From Streptomyces sp. WM4235 (lineage in GTDB: Bacteria > Actinomycetota > Actinomycetes > Streptomycetales > Streptomycetaceae), in assembly GCF_001279725.1 (NCBI RefSeq), contig NZ_LGDE01000444.1, positions 1-31,547 on the forward strand: a stretch of DNA of 31,547 bases. Reading direction: 5' to 3'. A program made the translations under genes and the position numbers. The number at the start of each line of letters is the position of its first letter. Within the stretch, counting starts at the first letter, position 1. The notes beneath the pieces are model-generated. The model saw only the letters and a list, made by a program, of their open reading frames with translations. It had not been told where the DNA came from and did not search any database. Positions 31,201-31,547 of the stretch are shown here, piece after piece.

Positions 31201-31547
31201 GACGACGACTTCTTCGCCGTCGGCGGTGACAGCATCCGCTCCATCCAGGTCGTCTCCCGGGCCCGCGCCCGCGGGGTCGAGGTGACCCCGCGCGAGATCT
31301 TCCAGCTCCGCACGGTGGCCGAGCTGTCCGCCGCGGCCGGCGAGCGCGAGGCGGCCCGCCCCGTCGCCCTCGCGGAACTCGACGGCGGCGGTGAGGGCTG
31401 GATGCCGTTCTCCCCGATCGCCGCCCACCTGCTGGAACAGGGCGGTGGCATCGGCCGGTTCGCGATGTCGGCGGTGGTGGAGTTGCCGGTGGGGATTGAT
31501 CGGGCGGGTGTGGTGGCGGTGTTGGGTGCGGTGGTGGATCGGCACGA
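28210..31547 (+). CDS. NRPS, C-A-T-E so far, cut by the window edge
   Basis: An open frame of at least 1112 residues. The condensation domain (1-440) begins [20 protein letters not shown] and has HHAAADG near 129, an LCL-type pattern. The adenylation domain (about 450-960) has [14 protein letters not shown] near 605, [29 protein letters not shown] and NGKLD. The pocket reads about DVFSVAAFYK, which I cannot assign safely. The carrier has [11 protein letters not shown] near 1004. The start of an epimerisation domain ([20 protein letters not shown]) follows near 1060 and runs off the window. ATG 28210 has GAGGAG about ten bases upstream. The first condensation domain probably accepts the acyl group made by the ligase-KR-T protein upstream. 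Codon use shifts in the last 90 bases. Confidence 0.92.
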   Translation, partial: MIPLSFAQRRLWFIDRFEGPSSTYNIPFVLRLSGTLDTGALAEALNDVVGRHESLRTLFVEDEAGLPVQRVLPAAEARVPLPVVEADPEALAEAVAGTAAHRFDLATEIPLRALLVRSAPAEHVLVLTVHHAAADGESMGPLGRDLAAAYTGRLNATAPQWPELAVQYGDYTLWQRELLGDPADPDSVLSTQLAYWRRELAGAPQQSTLSADRPRPPRASHRGDAVEFTVTPALAVAAAELARSRGLTQSMAMQAALAVLLQHSGAGPDVTIGSTIAGRTEEALSDLVGFFVNTWVLRVDLSDTPTTEQVLDRVLDKALSAYDHQAVPFERLVEALNPERSTAYHPFFQVMFSWQSEAEITLDLPGLTATLEAVPTPTAKFDLEFNFTATGDGGLRCTLEYATDLFDRDTAAALGDRFVRLLSQLVADPAAPIAVADALTPAEHATLVARNDTAAPVPADATVPALFARQAARTPDAVAVLCDGRELTYRELDARSDRLAHVLAGHGAAPETLVGLALPRSADLVTALLGVWKSGAAYLPVDPRYPSARLGRILTEARPGLLLTDTGTAPGLPEGGGPRLHLDELDLDGTGHQPPAVTPAPDNLAYVMYTSGSTGVPKGVSITHRGVVNGVTGLAPAVGLGPGSRTLAGTSVNFDVSVFEIVTTLAAGGTVEIVRDVLVLGERDGWTGSVISTVPSVFAELVDHLAHTTSVDTVVFAGEALPSSLVRRTRQAFPGVRIVNAYGQSESFYATTSAVPDADGPDSAPVGVPLGNMRTYVLGPGLAPVPPGVVGELYVAGEIGRGYRDRPALTAGRFVADPFGAPGDRMYRTGDLARWNTDGELEFAGREDAQLKIRGFRIEAGEVEAALIAHPGVVQAVVTAHDRPGGKQLVAHVVSTGAVAGTGAAVDSLGQLEVDLTAGVSAAELRAFASERLPEFMVPAAFVMLDRLPLAPNGKLDRAALPAPEFTGERYRAPGSERERVLAEVYAEVLGLDRVGVDDDFFAVGGDSIRSIQVVSRARARGVEVTPREIFQLRTVAELSAAAGEREAARPVALAELDGGGEGWMPFSPIAAHLLEQGGGIGRFAMSAVVELPVGIDRAGVVAVLGAVVDRH

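Noticed and set aside
27691..31545. Long minus-strand open frame opposite the last NRPS
   Set aside because: Low-complexity antisense shadow; the plus strand carries C-A-T-E motifs in order.

Overview
The window is very GC-rich with strongly C/G-ending codons, GTG starts and long antisense open frames. This is typical of Streptomyces or a close actinomycete relative. It combines an accessory left arm (about 1-9000) with part of a non-ribosomal peptide synthetase (NRPS) cluster (about 9050 to the right edge, where it continues).

Left arm. The 5' end of an IS5-type transposase gene runs off the left edge. Next are a methyltransferase gene broken by one missing base behind a tandem operator, a relic resembling a TnsA-type endonuclease, a TetR gene coupled to a saccharopine-dehydrogenase-like gene behind a palindromic operator, a DUF6221-like gene, an MMPL exporter with an unusual small upstream gene, a PaiB-type FMN-binding regulator, and a decayed IS30-type transposase end.

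NRPS region. A LmbU-family regulator (minus strand) precedes a 0.9 kb gene-free, G-rich repeat region and a small ribbon-helix-helix (HicB/Arc-like) gene. A minus-strand operon then encodes, in transcription order, a type II thioesterase, a short-chain dehydrogenase with a mycofactocin-type insert, and a stand-alone protein with a degenerate condensation domain, a threonine-coded adenylation domain and a carrier domain. Divergent from it, a plus-strand series encodes a dimodular NRPS (A-T-E-C-A*-T, whose second adenylation domain has lost its core motifs), a second type II thioesterase, an acyl-AMP-ligase-KR-T protein, and a C-A-T-E NRPS cut by the window edge.

Working model (inference). Threonine is loaded on the stand-alone carrier, possibly oxidised there by the dehydrogenase, and delivered in trans to the carrier of the module whose adenylation domain is dead. 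The ligase-KR-T protein supplies a reduced acyl or 2-hydroxyacyl starter. A shared palindrome lies upstream of the PaiB gene, the dimodular NRPS and the last NRPS, which hints at common control. No terminal thioesterase, MbtH protein, tRNA, rRNA or CRISPR array was seen.
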